Counted from the first letter of the stretch, positions 9,782-20,008 are shown. The stretch: DNA of 64,000 bases from Aquimarina sp. MMG016 (GCF_018100805.1 NZ_JAGJEA010000002.1:434001-498000); one strand, 5' to 3'. Program-made: numbers and translations. Notes: generated by a model from the sequence alone, not told the origin.

Positions 9782-9805
9782 AAGAGGATGCGGCAACATC
9801 CTCTT
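9782..9805 (+). promoter_or_regulatory. Stem-loop between fecR-like and susC-like genes
   Basis: A 9-bp perfect stem (9782-9790 with 9797-9805) closed by the loop CGGCAA. It has no T-tract, so it is not a classical terminator. It may be an RNA processing or stabilising hairpin at the 5' end of the susC transcript, or part of its leader. Function is inferred from position only. Confidence 0.45.
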
Positions 9806-9856
9806 AAGGTCATCTAATTATATTACGAATTCGAATAATTAAAATCAAACAAAATT

Positions 9857-12800
9857 ATGAAAAATAAACCATCTGGCATTTTCTTTTCGAGGAAAAGCTA
9901 CATAAGAATTATGAAAATTTACTCCCTATTAGTTTGTATTACCATTTCGAAACTATTTTCATTTAGTACATATTCTCAAAATATTTCTATTTCTGTAAAT
10001 GAAGTTTCTGTCAAAAAAGTAATAGAAGAGATAGAACAGAAGAGTGAGTATACATTTTTTTATAATAATAGTTTAATTGATATATCAAAAACAGTATCAA
10101 TTACTGCTACTAAAGAGAAAATAAAAAAAGTATTAAATAGATTATTTAGGAGTACAAATATAGATTTTAAAATTTACAAAAATCATGTTGTTCTATTTCC
10201 TAAAAATTCAAAAGCATCACCGCGAGCTATCAAGAAACTTTTGGATGAATTAGACCAAAGAGCAAAAGAACAAACCAAAAGAAGTTCAGAAATTCTAAAA
10301 ACTCCTGTGTCACAATCTACGGTAAAAGGAGTGGTTTCTGCATCTGATGGCACTCCATTGCCTGGTGTTAATATTTTAATTAAAGGAACAAATGCTGGTG
10401 CACTAACAGATTTTGATGGTAATTATACAATAGCGGCTAAACCCGGAGATGTACTAGTTTTTTCTTATGTGGGTTTTGTTACCCAAGAGGTTTTGGTTAA
10501 TACTAATACTGTAAATATTACACTACAAGAGGATGTAAGTTCATTAGAAGAAGTCGTAGTTGTTGCATATGGTGTTTCTAGTAAAGAAGCTTTGACAGGT
10601 TCTGTAACTCAGATAAAATCTGAAGAGATTGCTAAAAGGCCAATAGCTAATTTGTCAAGTGCTATTGAAGGTGCTTCTCCTGGAGTGATAGTTACCGCGG
10701 CTTCTGGGCAACCAGGTGCTGGTCAGAATGTTAGAATTCGTGGTTTTGGATCTTTCTCAGCATCCAACGCACCCCTTTATGTAGTTGATGGTATACCAAC
10801 TAATGGAGCATTGAATAATATCAATCCAGCTGATATAGAAAACATCTCTATTCTTAAAGATGCTTCTTCTACAGCACTCTATGGTAATAAAGCAACCAAT
10901 GGTGTTATAATTGTAACTACAAAAAAAGGTAAGTCGGAAGTTGGAGAAGTTTCTATCAATATATCAACTGGTGTTACAGGAAGGTCAATTCCTGAGTATG
11001 ATAGAATAGATGCTTTTGACTATTACCCAATTATGTGGGAAGCTCTAAGAAATTCTAACGCGATACCTGGTGTTGATTCTCAAACCGATCTCGATGCAGC
11101 GAATCTGGATGCCACCAACAGTATATTTTCAGTATTAGGCTACAACCCGTTTAATGTTCCCAATAATCAAATAGTTGGGACTGATGGTAGATTGAATCCT
11201 AATGCACAACTATTATATAATGATTTTGATTGGGAAGGAGCTATAACTAGAACCGGTCTTAGAAGAAATGCTGATTTGAGTTATCAAGGGGCGAGCAAAA
11301 ATGCTGATTATTTCGTGTCTTTGGGATACTTAAATGAAGATGGGTATTTGATCAAAACAGATTTCGAAAGAATAACAGCTCGTGTAAATGTTAATTTTCA
11401 GGCTAAACCTTGGCTAAAGTTGGGAGCAAATTTGGCTGGAAATCGCTCAGAAGGTAACCAAGCTAATATAGGAGGTAGTGGAAGTTTTAGAAACGCTTTT
11501 AGATTTACCAGAGGTATAGGTCCTATTTATCCAATATTTGCCCACGATCCCGTAACTGGTGATTTTATCTTGGATGAAAACGGAGAAAGAGAATTTGATC
11601 TTAATGACAATAGACCAAGTGGAGCAAGTACAGGTAGACATATTGTAGTGGAAAGATTATTAGATGTTGATTTTGATGAAAGAAGTGCAATTAATTTAAG
11701 GTCATATGCAGATATTACATTAGCAGATGGGTTAAGTTTTAGAGCAAATATTAGCTATGAAGAACAAAATTTTTATAATACTTTTTTCTGGAATAAAACA
11801 ATTGGAGATGGGGCTCCAGATGGTTTAGGGTTTAAACAATATGTAAGAAGAAAAACAACAGCTTTTAATCAATTATTTAATTATAATAAATATTTTGGTG
11901 AGCACAATATAGATCTTCTAGCAGGGCATGAGAGTCAACAATTGGTCATTGATGATTTTAATGGTACTCGTACGTTACAAGTTGCAGATGGAAATTTAGA
12001 ACTCATAAATTTTGTAAATACTACAGATCTAGAGTCTCAGAGAGATGAAGTCAATGATGAAAGTTATTTTGGAAGATTTAATTATAATTATGGAGGTAAG
12101 TATTATTTCAGTTCTTCTATTCGTACAGATGGTTCGCCAAGATTTGCTGAAGAGAGAAGGTGGGGTACTTTTTGGTCTGTTGGTGGCTCATGGAGTATTG
12201 ACAAAGAGGATTTTATAAGTAATATTTCTTGGATAAATCAATTGAAATTAAGAAGTTCTTATGGAGAATTAGGTAATAGTAGAATTCAGGATGATGACAA
12301 TAATGATTTGTATTATCCTTCATTAGCCACATTTGCTTTAGCTAATAATAATCAAGGTGAACCCGGAGTACTTAGATCTAATTTAGGAGCTCCAGATCTG
12401 GAATGGGAAACCAGTGCTAACTTTGATGTAGCTTTGGAATTTGGTCTTTTTAATAGATTTAGAGCAACAGTTGAATATTATAATAAAGAATCTAGAAACT
12501 TGATTTTTAATGTTCCTGTGGCTCTTTCAGATGGAGCTGAAAGTAAATTAGAGAATATTGGAACCCTATTCAATCGAGGTGTTGAAATAAGCTTGTCCTA
12601 TGATATATTAAAAACTAAGGATTTTTCCTGGAACTTGACCGTTAATGGTGCAACACTCAAAAACGAGTTTTCTAAATTACCTCAAGAAGAGATTATTAAT
12701 GGCACAAAGAAGTTGAGAGTTGGTAAAGGGTTATTCGATTATTGGATCAGAGACTGGTATGGTGTGGATCCAACAGATGGTTCAGGTTTATTCGTCGCAG

Positions 12801-13378
12801 AAGATCCTAATGCTACAGGAGTACGAATTATTAATGGAGTAGCAGTAACTCCATTTGCAAATAATGCTCGGTTTCATTATGCAGGATCGGCAATACCAGA
12901 TTTAACAGGTTCTATTAATAATCAAATTACTTATAAACAGTTTTCACTTACTACGTTGTTCACATATCAGCTCGGAGGTGATACACTTGATTTTAATTAT
13001 GCCTCAATTATGAGTTCAGGTAATTATGGAGCTGCTAAAAGTGTAGATATTTTAGGTCGTTGGCAACAACCGGGAGATATAACTGATGTTCCCAGAATGG
13101 ATGCAGCATTGGCTAGCGAATGGAGTGGAACCTCTGATAGATGGTTAACAGACGCTTCATTTTTTAATTTAAGACAGGTGAACCTAACTTATCAGTTTGA
13201 TAGTTCTTTAGCAAAAAAGCTAGGTGTCTCTTCCCTTAATATGTATGCTAGTGCGGAAAATATATTTTCCATTAATGCCCGTAAAGGTCTTAATGTACAA
13301 CAACAATTTAATGGAAACACTTCAAATGCTTTTACACCAGCAAGAGTAATAACATTTGGTCTAAATTTAAAACTTTAA
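9857..13378 (+). CDS. SusC/RagA family TonB-linked outer membrane transporter with STN domain
   Basis: 1173 residues. After the signal peptide (a membrane stretch preceding FSTYSQN) comes an STN domain (residues ~45-110, VKKVIEEIEQKSEYTFFYNN), then a carboxypeptidase-regulatory-like domain (VKGVVSASDGTPLPGVNI), a TonB-box-like EEVVVVAYG, the plug (NVRIRGFGSF, PLYVVDG, LKDASSTALYG) and a 22-strand barrel. SusC proteins pump large ligands captured by SusD. The STN domain is what distinguishes signalling transporters: it contacts FecR in the periplasm, so this receptor probably reports its own occupancy to the ECF sigma factor. The ligand is unknown. Confidence 0.95.
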   Translation: MKNKPSGIFFSRKSYIRIMKIYSLLVCITISKLFSFSTYSQNISISVNEVSVKKVIEEIEQKSEYTFFYNNSLIDISKTVSITATKEKIKKVLNRLFRSTNIDFKIYKNHVVLFPKNSKASPRAIKKLLDELDQRAKEQTKRSSEILKTPVSQSTVKGVVSASDGTPLPGVNILIKGTNAGALTDFDGNYTIAAKPGDVLVFSYVGFVTQEVLVNTNTVNITLQEDVSSLEEVVVVAYGVSSKEALTGSVTQIKSEEIAKRPIANLSSAIEGASPGVIVTAASGQPGAGQNVRIRGFGSFSASNAPLYVVDGIPTNGALNNINPADIENISILKDASSTALYGNKATNGVIIVTTKKGKSEVGEVSINISTGVTGRSIPEYDRIDAFDYYPIMWEALRNSNAIPGVDSQTDLDAANLDATNSIFSVLGYNPFNVPNNQIVGTDGRLNPNAQLLYNDFDWEGAITRTGLRRNADLSYQGASKNADYFVSLGYLNEDGYLIKTDFERITARVNVNFQAKPWLKLGANLAGNRSEGNQANIGGSGSFRNAFRFTRGIGPIYPIFAHDPVTGDFILDENGEREFDLNDNRPSGASTGRHIVVERLLDVDFDERSAINLRSYADITLADGLSFRANISYEEQNFYNTFFWNKTIGDGAPDGLGFKQYVRRKTTAFNQLFNYNKYFGEHNIDLLAGHESQQLVIDDFNGTRTLQVADGNLELINFVNTTDLESQRDEVNDESYFGRFNYNYGGKYYFSSSIRTDGSPRFAEERRWGTFWSVGGSWSIDKEDFISNISWINQLKLRSSYGELGNSRIQDDDNNDLYYPSLATFALANNNQGEPGVLRSNLGAPDLEWETSANFDVALEFGLFNRFRATVEYYNKESRNLIFNVPVALSDGAESKLENIGTLFNRGVEISLSYDILKTKDFSWNLTVNGATLKNEFSKLPQEEIINGTKKLRVGKGLFDYWIRDWYGVDPTDGSGLFVAEDPNATGVRIINGVAVTPFANNARFHYAGSAIPDLTGSINNQITYKQFSLTTLFTYQLGGDTLDFNYASIMSSGNYGAAKSVDILGRWQQPGDITDVPRMDAALASEWSGTSDRWLTDASFFNLRQVNLTYQFDSSLAKKLGVSSLNMYASAENIFSINARKGLNVQQQFNGNTSNAFTPARVITFGLNLKL

Positions 13379-13382
13379 TACC

Positions 13383-14873
13383 ATGAAAAACGTAATTTAT
13401 ATTTTGATGATAGTATTTGGAATAGTAGTTCTAAATTCTTGCAAAGATGATTTTTTAGAAACAGTTCCCACTGATGAGATTGCAGCTACTGAAGTTGTAA
13501 GAAATACGACTAATGCGTTTGCCTTACTTAATGGTATTCATAGAAATCTATATGTTAGGTACGAGGGTACTCAAGGTAATGCCGGAATAGGAGGACACTA
13601 TATACATCTAGATTGTATGGGAGAAGATCAGATTGTTCATAGAGAGCAATGGTTTAATAGGGTTTATAAATGGACAGCTGGACGTAGCGAAACTGATTTT
13701 TATAGTAGGTTCCCGTGGTTTATGTATTATACATTAATAGCCAATGCTAATGTCTTAATTAATGGAATCGGAGGTGCAGATGGTCCACAGGAGGATAAAG
13801 ATGCTATATTAGGACAAGCACTAGTTTATAGAGCTTGGTGCCATTATCAATTGGTACAAGTATATGGCGGTAGATATATAGCAGGAGGAGGAAATTCTCA
13901 ATTAGGAGTACCTTATAAGAAGAGTGAATTAGAAGAAAAATTAGCTCGAAATACTGTTGAAGAAGTGTATACAGAAATTAATAATGACCTTGATGCTGCC
14001 ATAATTGCATTGGAAAACTATTCGAGACCAAATAAATCACATCTTAATCAGAATATAGCCAAAGGTGTTAAAGCAAGAGTGGCATTAACCATGGGGAATT
14101 GGGAATTAGCTGCTCAAATGGCACAGGAAGCAAGAAACGGTTTTGGTTTAATGGATCAAGCTACCTACGCAGATGGGTTTCAAATTTCGTCTGAGACCAA
14201 CCCCGAGTTTATGTGGGCTAGCCAAATAGTTGAAGATCAAAATGATAGATTTGGGTCTTATGGAGGATACATGTCCAGGAATTTTAGCTCATCAGCTATT
14301 CGTGGAAATCCAAGATCAATTAATTCTAATTTATATGACTTGATATCTGATACCGATATTAGAAAAACATTATGGGACCCAACAGGAGAACATTTAAATT
14401 TACCTTCGGGAGTATCATTACTTTCGATACATCAAAGAAAACCATATACAAGTCAGAAATTTATTGCGGTAAGTAATTCTGATAGTAGAGTCGATGTTCC
14501 GCATATGAGAGCTGCAGAAATGTATTTAATTGAAGCAGAAGCAAATGCTCGTAGGAATTTAGACGCCCAAGCTGCTCAAGCCTTATTTGATTTAATTAGC
14601 ACTAGAGATGATGCCTATACGTTATCTTCTAACACAGGTCAAGCTCTTATTGATGAAATTATGATTCATAGAAGAGTGGAGCTTTGGGGAGAAGGTTTTA
14701 GGTTTTTAGACTTGAAGCGTCTTAATTTACCTTTGGATAGAACAGGAGCTAATCACAATGCTGCCCTAACAGGTAATGTATTAGAAGTTCCTGCAGGTGA
14801 CATCAGATGGGAGTGGTTGATTCCTCAACTAGAGCTTGATGCTAACCCAAATATGGTACAAAATCCATTATAA
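13383..14873 (+). CDS. SusD/RagB family nutrient-binding outer membrane lipoprotein
   Basis: 496 residues with lipobox LNSC near residue 20, placing it on the outer leaflet of the outer membrane as the lid of the SusC pore. Family hallmarks are the N-terminal DDFLETVPTDE, the TPR-like core (LGQALVYRAWCHYQLVQVYG) and the C-terminal RRVELWGEGFRFLDLKRL. It begins four bases after the susC-like stop, so the two are co-transcribed. Nothing in the neighbourhood encodes a glycosidase; the nearest enzyme is a secreted S9 peptidase, so a peptide ligand (as for RagAB) is plausible but not shown. Confidence 0.95.
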   Translation: MKNVIYILMIVFGIVVLNSCKDDFLETVPTDEIAATEVVRNTTNAFALLNGIHRNLYVRYEGTQGNAGIGGHYIHLDCMGEDQIVHREQWFNRVYKWTAGRSETDFYSRFPWFMYYTLIANANVLINGIGGADGPQEDKDAILGQALVYRAWCHYQLVQVYGGRYIAGGGNSQLGVPYKKSELEEKLARNTVEEVYTEINNDLDAAIIALENYSRPNKSHLNQNIAKGVKARVALTMGNWELAAQMAQEARNGFGLMDQATYADGFQISSETNPEFMWASQIVEDQNDRFGSYGGYMSRNFSSSAIRGNPRSINSNLYDLISDTDIRKTLWDPTGEHLNLPSGVSLLSIHQRKPYTSQKFIAVSNSDSRVDVPHMRAAEMYLIEAEANARRNLDAQAAQALFDLISTRDDAYTLSSNTGQALIDEIMIHRRVELWGEGFRFLDLKRLNLPLDRTGANHNAALTGNVLEVPAGDIRWEWLIPQLELDANPNMVQNPL

Positions 14874-14923
14874 ATCTAATAGAGAAAATATAGAAACTAA
14901 ATTTGTTTGTGTTTGCCAATTTT

Positions 14924-14963
14924 ATGAGTCCAATTAATTGTTCTATGATATAATTGGACTCAT
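14924..14963 (+). terminator. Terminator-like hairpin after SusD gene
   Basis: A 13-bp perfect stem (14924-14936 with 14951-14963) with a 14-base loop, followed by an AT-rich but not strictly T-only stretch. It lies 50 bases past the susD-like stop and probably ends the susCD transcript. Confidence 0.65.
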
Positions 14964-15049
14964 ATTATTATCTATTGATTAGAACATTATAAAATAAAGT
15001 TATTTACTATGTCTTTATACCTTCCTTGCAAATAAAGTGCTTATTTTAG

Positions 15050-15086
15050 GAGCTATAATGAGCTATAGGGTTGAAGATATATCTTC
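15050..15086. promoter_or_regulatory. Tandem repeat plus palindrome upstream of S9 peptidase gene
   Basis: GAGCTATA occurs twice, at 15050-15057 and 15060-15067 (10-bp period), followed at 15073-15086 by the 14-bp perfect palindrome GAAGATATATCTTC. The position 35-70 bases before the peptidase start suits an operator, but no regulator is identified. Confidence 0.35.
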
Positions 15087-15119
15087 TCTTTTTTTATTAT
15101 TTAAAAATAAATTAATGTT

Positions 15120-17921
15120 ATGAGTAGAGTTTTTACGATATTTTTCATTTGTGTTTCGTTAACATCTATTGCCCAAAAAAAAGTAATCTCTCATAATGAT
15201 TATGATTTATGGAAAGAAGTTAAGGATGTCAAAATATCTCATCTAGGAAAATTAGTAGTTACTACTGTTGAAACAGATACAGGTAGAGGGGATGGGTTGA
15301 TAGAAATTTATAATACTGAAACCAAACAAAAATTCTCCTTTATTAATGGATATGATACTTCTATATCTTATGATGAAAAATATGTGGTCTTTAAAAGAAA
15401 ACCTCTATATGAATATATCAGAAAGGAGAAAAAGAAAAAAGTGAAGAAAGAAGATCTAACAAAAGATGATCTGTTTATATATGATGTAGAAAATAACAAT
15501 ATCTATGACTCTATTAGTAGAGTCAAGAATTATAAATTACCAAAGAGAGGTAAAGATTTATTGGTTATTGAAAAATTCAAGAATAAAAAATTAAAAGATA
15601 CATCAAAGTCCAAAAAGAAAGATCTTTCTAAAGCTTTCAAACAAAATTATGCCTTAATATACACGCTACAAACAAAGAAAAAAGATACTATTCATCAGAT
15701 AAAAGATTTTGTAATTCCTGAAAATGGTGAAAGACTTTATTATACTACTTCAACCAAAGATCGACCAAAGAAAGGGGCGAAAGCAAAAGCAAGGGATATA
15801 GGAATATATCAGTATGATCTAAAATCGGGATTACAAAAGGTCATTGATACAGGTAAATATATATATGACAAATTAGCAACAAATAAAGAAGGTAACCTGT
15901 TTTCTTATATTTCAATAACTGATTCTACAGCTGTGGATTCTTTAAGATATGAGCTTCATTTTTATGAAAACAATGTTTCTAGAAAACTCTTGGATACCTC
16001 AGGTAATAACCTTAAAAATGGATGGATATTAAGTGGAGATCAATCTCCTGAGTTCTCAGAAAATGGAAATCGATTATATTTTTATTCAAAACCATATAAA
16101 GAATACCAAAGAGATACGACACTTCTGGAAGAAGAAATTCCTCAGGTAGATATATGGAATTGGCAGGATAAAATGATCCAACCCGAACAGAAATCAAAAT
16201 ATGAACAACTTAGTAAAGAAGCTTTCATGTCATATTTTGATATAGAAAAAAATAGTTATGTTCATTTACAAGAAAAAAGTATTCAAGAAATTATTTTTGA
16301 TGAATTTAAAGAACAACAATTTGTAATTGGAGCTACAGGATTACCTTATGATATAAAACGTTCCTGGGAGATTCCGTGGACTAAGGATTATTATATTATT
16401 AATACCCTTACCGGACAAAAACGCTTAGCCCTTGAGAATGCAGCTATGCAACCATTACTGTCTCCGGATGGTAAGTATGCACTATATTTTGATATATATG
16501 AGCAAGGTTGGTTTTCTTTGAATTTGAATACTGCTAAAAAAATTAACCTTACTAAAAATATAAAACAAGCTTTTTATGATGAAGATGATGATCATCCTGC
16601 TTTACCATATCCATATGGTTTTGGTGGTTTTGACAAGCAAGGAAATGCCTTAGTGTATGATAAATTTGATATTTGGAAGTTGACTTTAGATGGAGACTCA
16701 AAACCTCTTAATATCACCAAAAATGGTAGAAAACATAAAATAATATATAGAACAAGGCGTCTAGATAATGAAAAGAAAAATAACGCTTCGTATATTAAAG
16801 ATAATCTATTAATAACTTCTTTTAATGAAACTACTAAGTTTTCAGGATTATACGTTTTAGAAAATAATAAATTAATAGAGAAAATAAAGCCAAATGGTTT
16901 TTTGATTCAATCTTACAAAAAAGCCGAAAATACTGATAGGTTTGTTTTTACAAAACAAAATTTTAATACTTTTCCTGATATTTATACTACAGAAAATTTT
17001 GAGAATCCTATTCGTATAACAGATTTAAATCCTCAGCAGAAAGATTTTAAATGGGGGACAGCCGAACTTTTTAAATGGAAAGCATATGATGGAATAGAAT
17101 TAGAAGGTATTATATATAAACCTGAAGATTTTAACCCTTCAAAAAAATATCCTTTAATAACTTATTTTTATGAAAAAAGTTCTGATAGATTAAATCGATA
17201 TTCTTCTCCTCAACCAAGTGCTTCGATTGTCAACCCATCATATTTGGTAAGTAATGATTATGTGATGTTTGTGCCTGATGTCGTATATAAAGATGGTAAG
17301 CCGGGGCCTAGTGCTTTTAATTGTATAGTTTCTGGTGTTGAAGCTTTGGAAAAACTTGGATATATTGATAGTTCTAATATGTCATTACAGGGACAAAGTT
17401 GGGGTGGATATCAGGTAGCTTATCTGATTACAGTGACCAATAAGTTTAAAGCGGCTATGGCAGGTGCTCCAGTGAGTAATATGACTTCAGCATATGGTGG
17501 TATTCGTTGGCAATCAGGATTGAGCAGAGCTTTTCAGTATGAAAAGTCCCAAAGTAGAATTGGTAAAAATTTATGGGAAGGTTTCGATTTGTATATAGAA
17601 AACTCACCACTATTTGGTATCCCTAAAATTGAAACCCCTTTGCTTATGATGCATAATGATAAGGATGGGGCAGTACCTTATTATCAGGGTATAGAAATGT
17701 TTATGGGAATGCGTAGGCTGCAAAAACCTGTTTGGCTATTGGTATATAATGATGAGGCTCATAATCTCAAAAAGGTTAAAAACAAGCAGGATCTTTCTAT
17801 AAGGATGATGCAGTTTTTTGACCATTATCTAAAAGGTAAACCTGCTCCTGAATGGATGACCAAAGGAGTTTCTCAAGTTCAAAAAGGTAAAGATTTTGGG
17901 TATGGAATGGACAAAGATTAA
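15120..17921 (+). CDS. Secreted S9 family (prolyl oligopeptidase) peptidase
   Basis: 933 residues. A signal peptide (MSRVFTIFFICVSLTSIAQ) is followed by a long beta-propeller-like region and a C-terminal alpha/beta-hydrolase domain. The catalytic triad is visible: Ser in GQSWGG (about residue 760), Asp in HNDKDGAVPY (about 849) and His in NDEAHNL (about 881). S9 enzymes cut short peptides, often after proline, or remove dipeptides. It follows the SusCD genes on the same strand but beyond a terminator-like hairpin, so it probably has its own promoter. A link with peptide uptake by SusCD is inferred from context. Confidence 0.9.
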   Translation: MSRVFTIFFICVSLTSIAQKKVISHNDYDLWKEVKDVKISHLGKLVVTTVETDTGRGDGLIEIYNTETKQKFSFINGYDTSISYDEKYVVFKRKPLYEYIRKEKKKKVKKEDLTKDDLFIYDVENNNIYDSISRVKNYKLPKRGKDLLVIEKFKNKKLKDTSKSKKKDLSKAFKQNYALIYTLQTKKKDTIHQIKDFVIPENGERLYYTTSTKDRPKKGAKAKARDIGIYQYDLKSGLQKVIDTGKYIYDKLATNKEGNLFSYISITDSTAVDSLRYELHFYENNVSRKLLDTSGNNLKNGWILSGDQSPEFSENGNRLYFYSKPYKEYQRDTTLLEEEIPQVDIWNWQDKMIQPEQKSKYEQLSKEAFMSYFDIEKNSYVHLQEKSIQEIIFDEFKEQQFVIGATGLPYDIKRSWEIPWTKDYYIINTLTGQKRLALENAAMQPLLSPDGKYALYFDIYEQGWFSLNLNTAKKINLTKNIKQAFYDEDDDHPALPYPYGFGGFDKQGNALVYDKFDIWKLTLDGDSKPLNITKNGRKHKIIYRTRRLDNEKKNNASYIKDNLLITSFNETTKFSGLYVLENNKLIEKIKPNGFLIQSYKKAENTDRFVFTKQNFNTFPDIYTTENFENPIRITDLNPQQKDFKWGTAELFKWKAYDGIELEGIIYKPEDFNPSKKYPLITYFYEKSSDRLNRYSSPQPSASIVNPSYLVSNDYVMFVPDVVYKDGKPGPSAFNCIVSGVEALEKLGYIDSSNMSLQGQSWGGYQVAYLITVTNKFKAAMAGAPVSNMTSAYGGIRWQSGLSRAFQYEKSQSRIGKNLWEGFDLYIENSPLFGIPKIETPLLMMHNDKDGAVPYYQGIEMFMGMRRLQKPVWLLVYNDEAHNLKKVKNKQDLSIRMMQFFDHYLKGKPAPEWMTKGVSQVQKGKDFGYGMDKD

Positions 17922-17939
17922 TTACAAAACTTCATAATA

Positions 17940-19097
17940 CTACTTCAAATTTCTAAGCATAAAGTCTAACTTTTTATTTTTATTGAGGTTTTGCTTAAAA
18001 GAATCTGTTAAGTGTATACTTTTGTTTGCCAACCCCAACTCTTGTAATCTATTTATAGCATTTTTGTTTTCAAGAGTAACTTTACCGGTTAATAATGTAT
18101 CCATATCTTGATTAGAATGGTAATAATCGTAAACTTTTTTAAGACCTGTAAGATATAGATAATCTTTGGTGAAACCCCCACCACGATGTACTCTCAGGGT
18201 AATTTGCCAAGCTGTTTCCTTATCTAGTTTATATTGGCTGTAGAGCAGGTCAAAAGTATCTTTAAAATCATACCCTTTAATCAGACTATCCGCAGCGATA
18301 ACGCGATAGGCCAATTCTTTCATTCTTTTAAGTGTGAGACAACCGGACATATACTCGCTAAAAACGGCTAAGCCTTCCTGAGTTTCGGTATTATTAACAA
18401 AACCGTTTGAAAATATTTTAAGAGGCTGGCTTTTTCCGTTAAAGGTAGTGACCATATGTACACCGATTTCGTGGTTTGCTAATACCATTAAATCATTATC
18501 GCTAAACTTATTGTTTTTTTTTAGCACCAGTGTTTCTGAAGCATTCAAGACCATTGCCGCAGCCGAAATGTGTGTGGATTTTTTGATATTAAAGTCAAAA
18601 TCATAACGTTTACCAAATTCTCTGAAATAAGCTTCAGCTTCAGAAGCACTATGTTTCTTAACCATGTTGTCGTTTGGTTCCTCATCTTCAAAGTGAAGAA
18701 TAAAACGTGCATTTTCTACATCACGTTCCTTTGGAGTACCAAAAACTTTTAATGAGTTATAATAAAAGTTTTTTCCTTGGCCAATAGTTTCTATACACTG
18801 TATTAATCCCGAATATTCATAAATAATATGCTGATATAGTTTTCTGATTTCTTCATCTTCAATGCGCTCTAGTCTTTGATTAAAAAACAATCGCTGCATT
18901 TTATATGGGTCAAACTTGATCTTTCTATACTTAAAAACAGGATTGAATCTATATTTGCAGGCAAAGAAACTTTTCTTTTCCTGTTCTATATTTAAAGGAT
19001 TAAGGTAATTAAGGAGTTCTATGTTCTTAACCAATCGATCAAGATTTTGATCAATTTCTATAATATCTATATAATTATCGACAACATCTTCAGTCAT
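17940..19097 (-). CDS. QEGLA-motif (DUF1704) zinc metallopeptidase family protein
   Basis: 385 residues, no signal peptide, so probably cytoplasmic. It carries the HEIGVH metal-binding motif at about residue 208 and the family's naming motif in TETQEGLAVFSEYMSG, whose Glu is a likely third ligand. Bacterial members are labelled flavohemoglobin expression-modulating QEGLA proteins; eukaryotic relatives include MATCAP, a tubulin C-terminal tyrosine-removing protease. It is the third gene of a minus-strand run with an N-formylglutamate-amidohydrolase-like enzyme and an ATP-grasp ligase. Family is firm; substrate is unknown. Confidence 0.88.
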   Translation of the reverse strand: MTEDVVDNYIDIIEIDQNLDRLVKNIELLNYLNPLNIEQEKKSFFACKYRFNPVFKYRKIKFDPYKMQRLFFNQRLERIEDEEIRKLYQHIIYEYSGLIQCIETIGQGKNFYYNSLKVFGTPKERDVENARFILHFEDEEPNDNMVKKHSASEAEAYFREFGKRYDFDFNIKKSTHISAAAMVLNASETLVLKKNNKFSDNDLMVLANHEIGVHMVTTFNGKSQPLKIFSNGFVNNTETQEGLAVFSEYMSGCLTLKRMKELAYRVIAADSLIKGYDFKDTFDLLYSQYKLDKETAWQITLRVHRGGGFTKDYLYLTGLKKVYDYYHSNQDMDTLLTGKVTLENKNAINRLQELGLANKSIHLTDSFKQNLNKNKKLDFMLRNLK

Positions 19098-19177
19098 AAT
19101 GTATTCTTCTTTATATGAGAATAAGCTAAACGCAAACTAACTGTAAAAAACTGAAATTATCAAGTATACAGCCCATC

Positions 19178-20008
19178 TTAATGGATAAAATCTTTATAAA
19201 ACGTTTTTGCATGCTCAGGAATCTTCGTTTTCAATTCATTTTCTATAGCAAGAACCACTTCAGGATACATGATATATTCTAATTCGTGGCAATAAATTTT
19301 TGAAAACTCGGTAGCTAATACCAATGTACTTTTAAAGTGTTTAGTAATGTATTTCAAAAAATAGCCATTGCCTTGAAAAGTATCATTGATTGCGGCTGTG
19401 GCTGTAATTTGATAAGGTAGTTGTATTTCAGAAAGGGTAGTACGCCAAGATTCAGCATATGAAGCATATTTAATAGTATCAATATTAGATGTCCCTAAAT
19501 TGATTACAGGTACTTCTCGATCCCATCGTCTCCAATTATATGAATGTATATCATATACGATAGCTGCACCGTATTTAGATTCGATTTTAGAAACTAATGC
19601 GTGGACAACTTTATAAAAATTATGATGTTTTTCTAGAGATCTTTCTTTGACTTCAGATTTTAAAGAATTTTTCCAGAGCTGTTTCCCCCATGCATCCTCA
19701 TATACCGCCACTTCGGGAGCTCTATTTAAATCATATTCGAATCGCGAATCGCAACCGGCAATAACAATAGGGTGGGACTGTATCATATTTTTGGTTGCAG
19801 GGTCTTCTTCATACCATCTCTCATATTCGCTATGAAGGCACTTGCTCCAAAGCTCTTTTCGGAACTGGTGTCCATCATGAACGGCACCACAAATGTAATG
19901 GGAGTATGAATCTATTTTAAGCCAAAAAGAGTAATCTTCTGCAATAGCATGAAAAGGCTTTTCAGCTTGTATTTTGCTAATGATTGAATCAATAGAAAGC
20001 CTAAGCAT
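19178..20008 (-). CDS. N-formylglutamate amidohydrolase family protein
   Basis: 276 residues. Family motifs are GCDSRFEYDLNR near residue 80, the metal-site YDIHSYNWRRWD around residue 160, and the C-terminal YIMYPEVVLAIE. The canonical enzyme releases formate from N-formylglutamate in histidine breakdown, but no hut genes are nearby. The start overlaps the end of the upstream ATP-grasp gene by 8 bases, implying translational coupling, and the QEGLA metallopeptidase follows. In this context it more likely hydrolyses an amide made by the ATP-grasp partner; that is inference. Confidence 0.85.
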   Translation of the reverse strand: MLRLSIDSIISKIQAEKPFHAIAEDYSFWLKIDSYSHYICGAVHDGHQFRKELWSKCLHSEYERWYEEDPATKNMIQSHPIVIAGCDSRFEYDLNRAPEVAVYEDAWGKQLWKNSLKSEVKERSLEKHHNFYKVVHALVSKIESKYGAAIVYDIHSYNWRRWDREVPVINLGTSNIDTIKYASYAESWRTTLSEIQLPYQITATAAINDTFQGNGYFLKYITKHFKSTLVLATEFSKIYCHELEYIMYPEVVLAIENELKTKIPEHAKTFYKDFIH

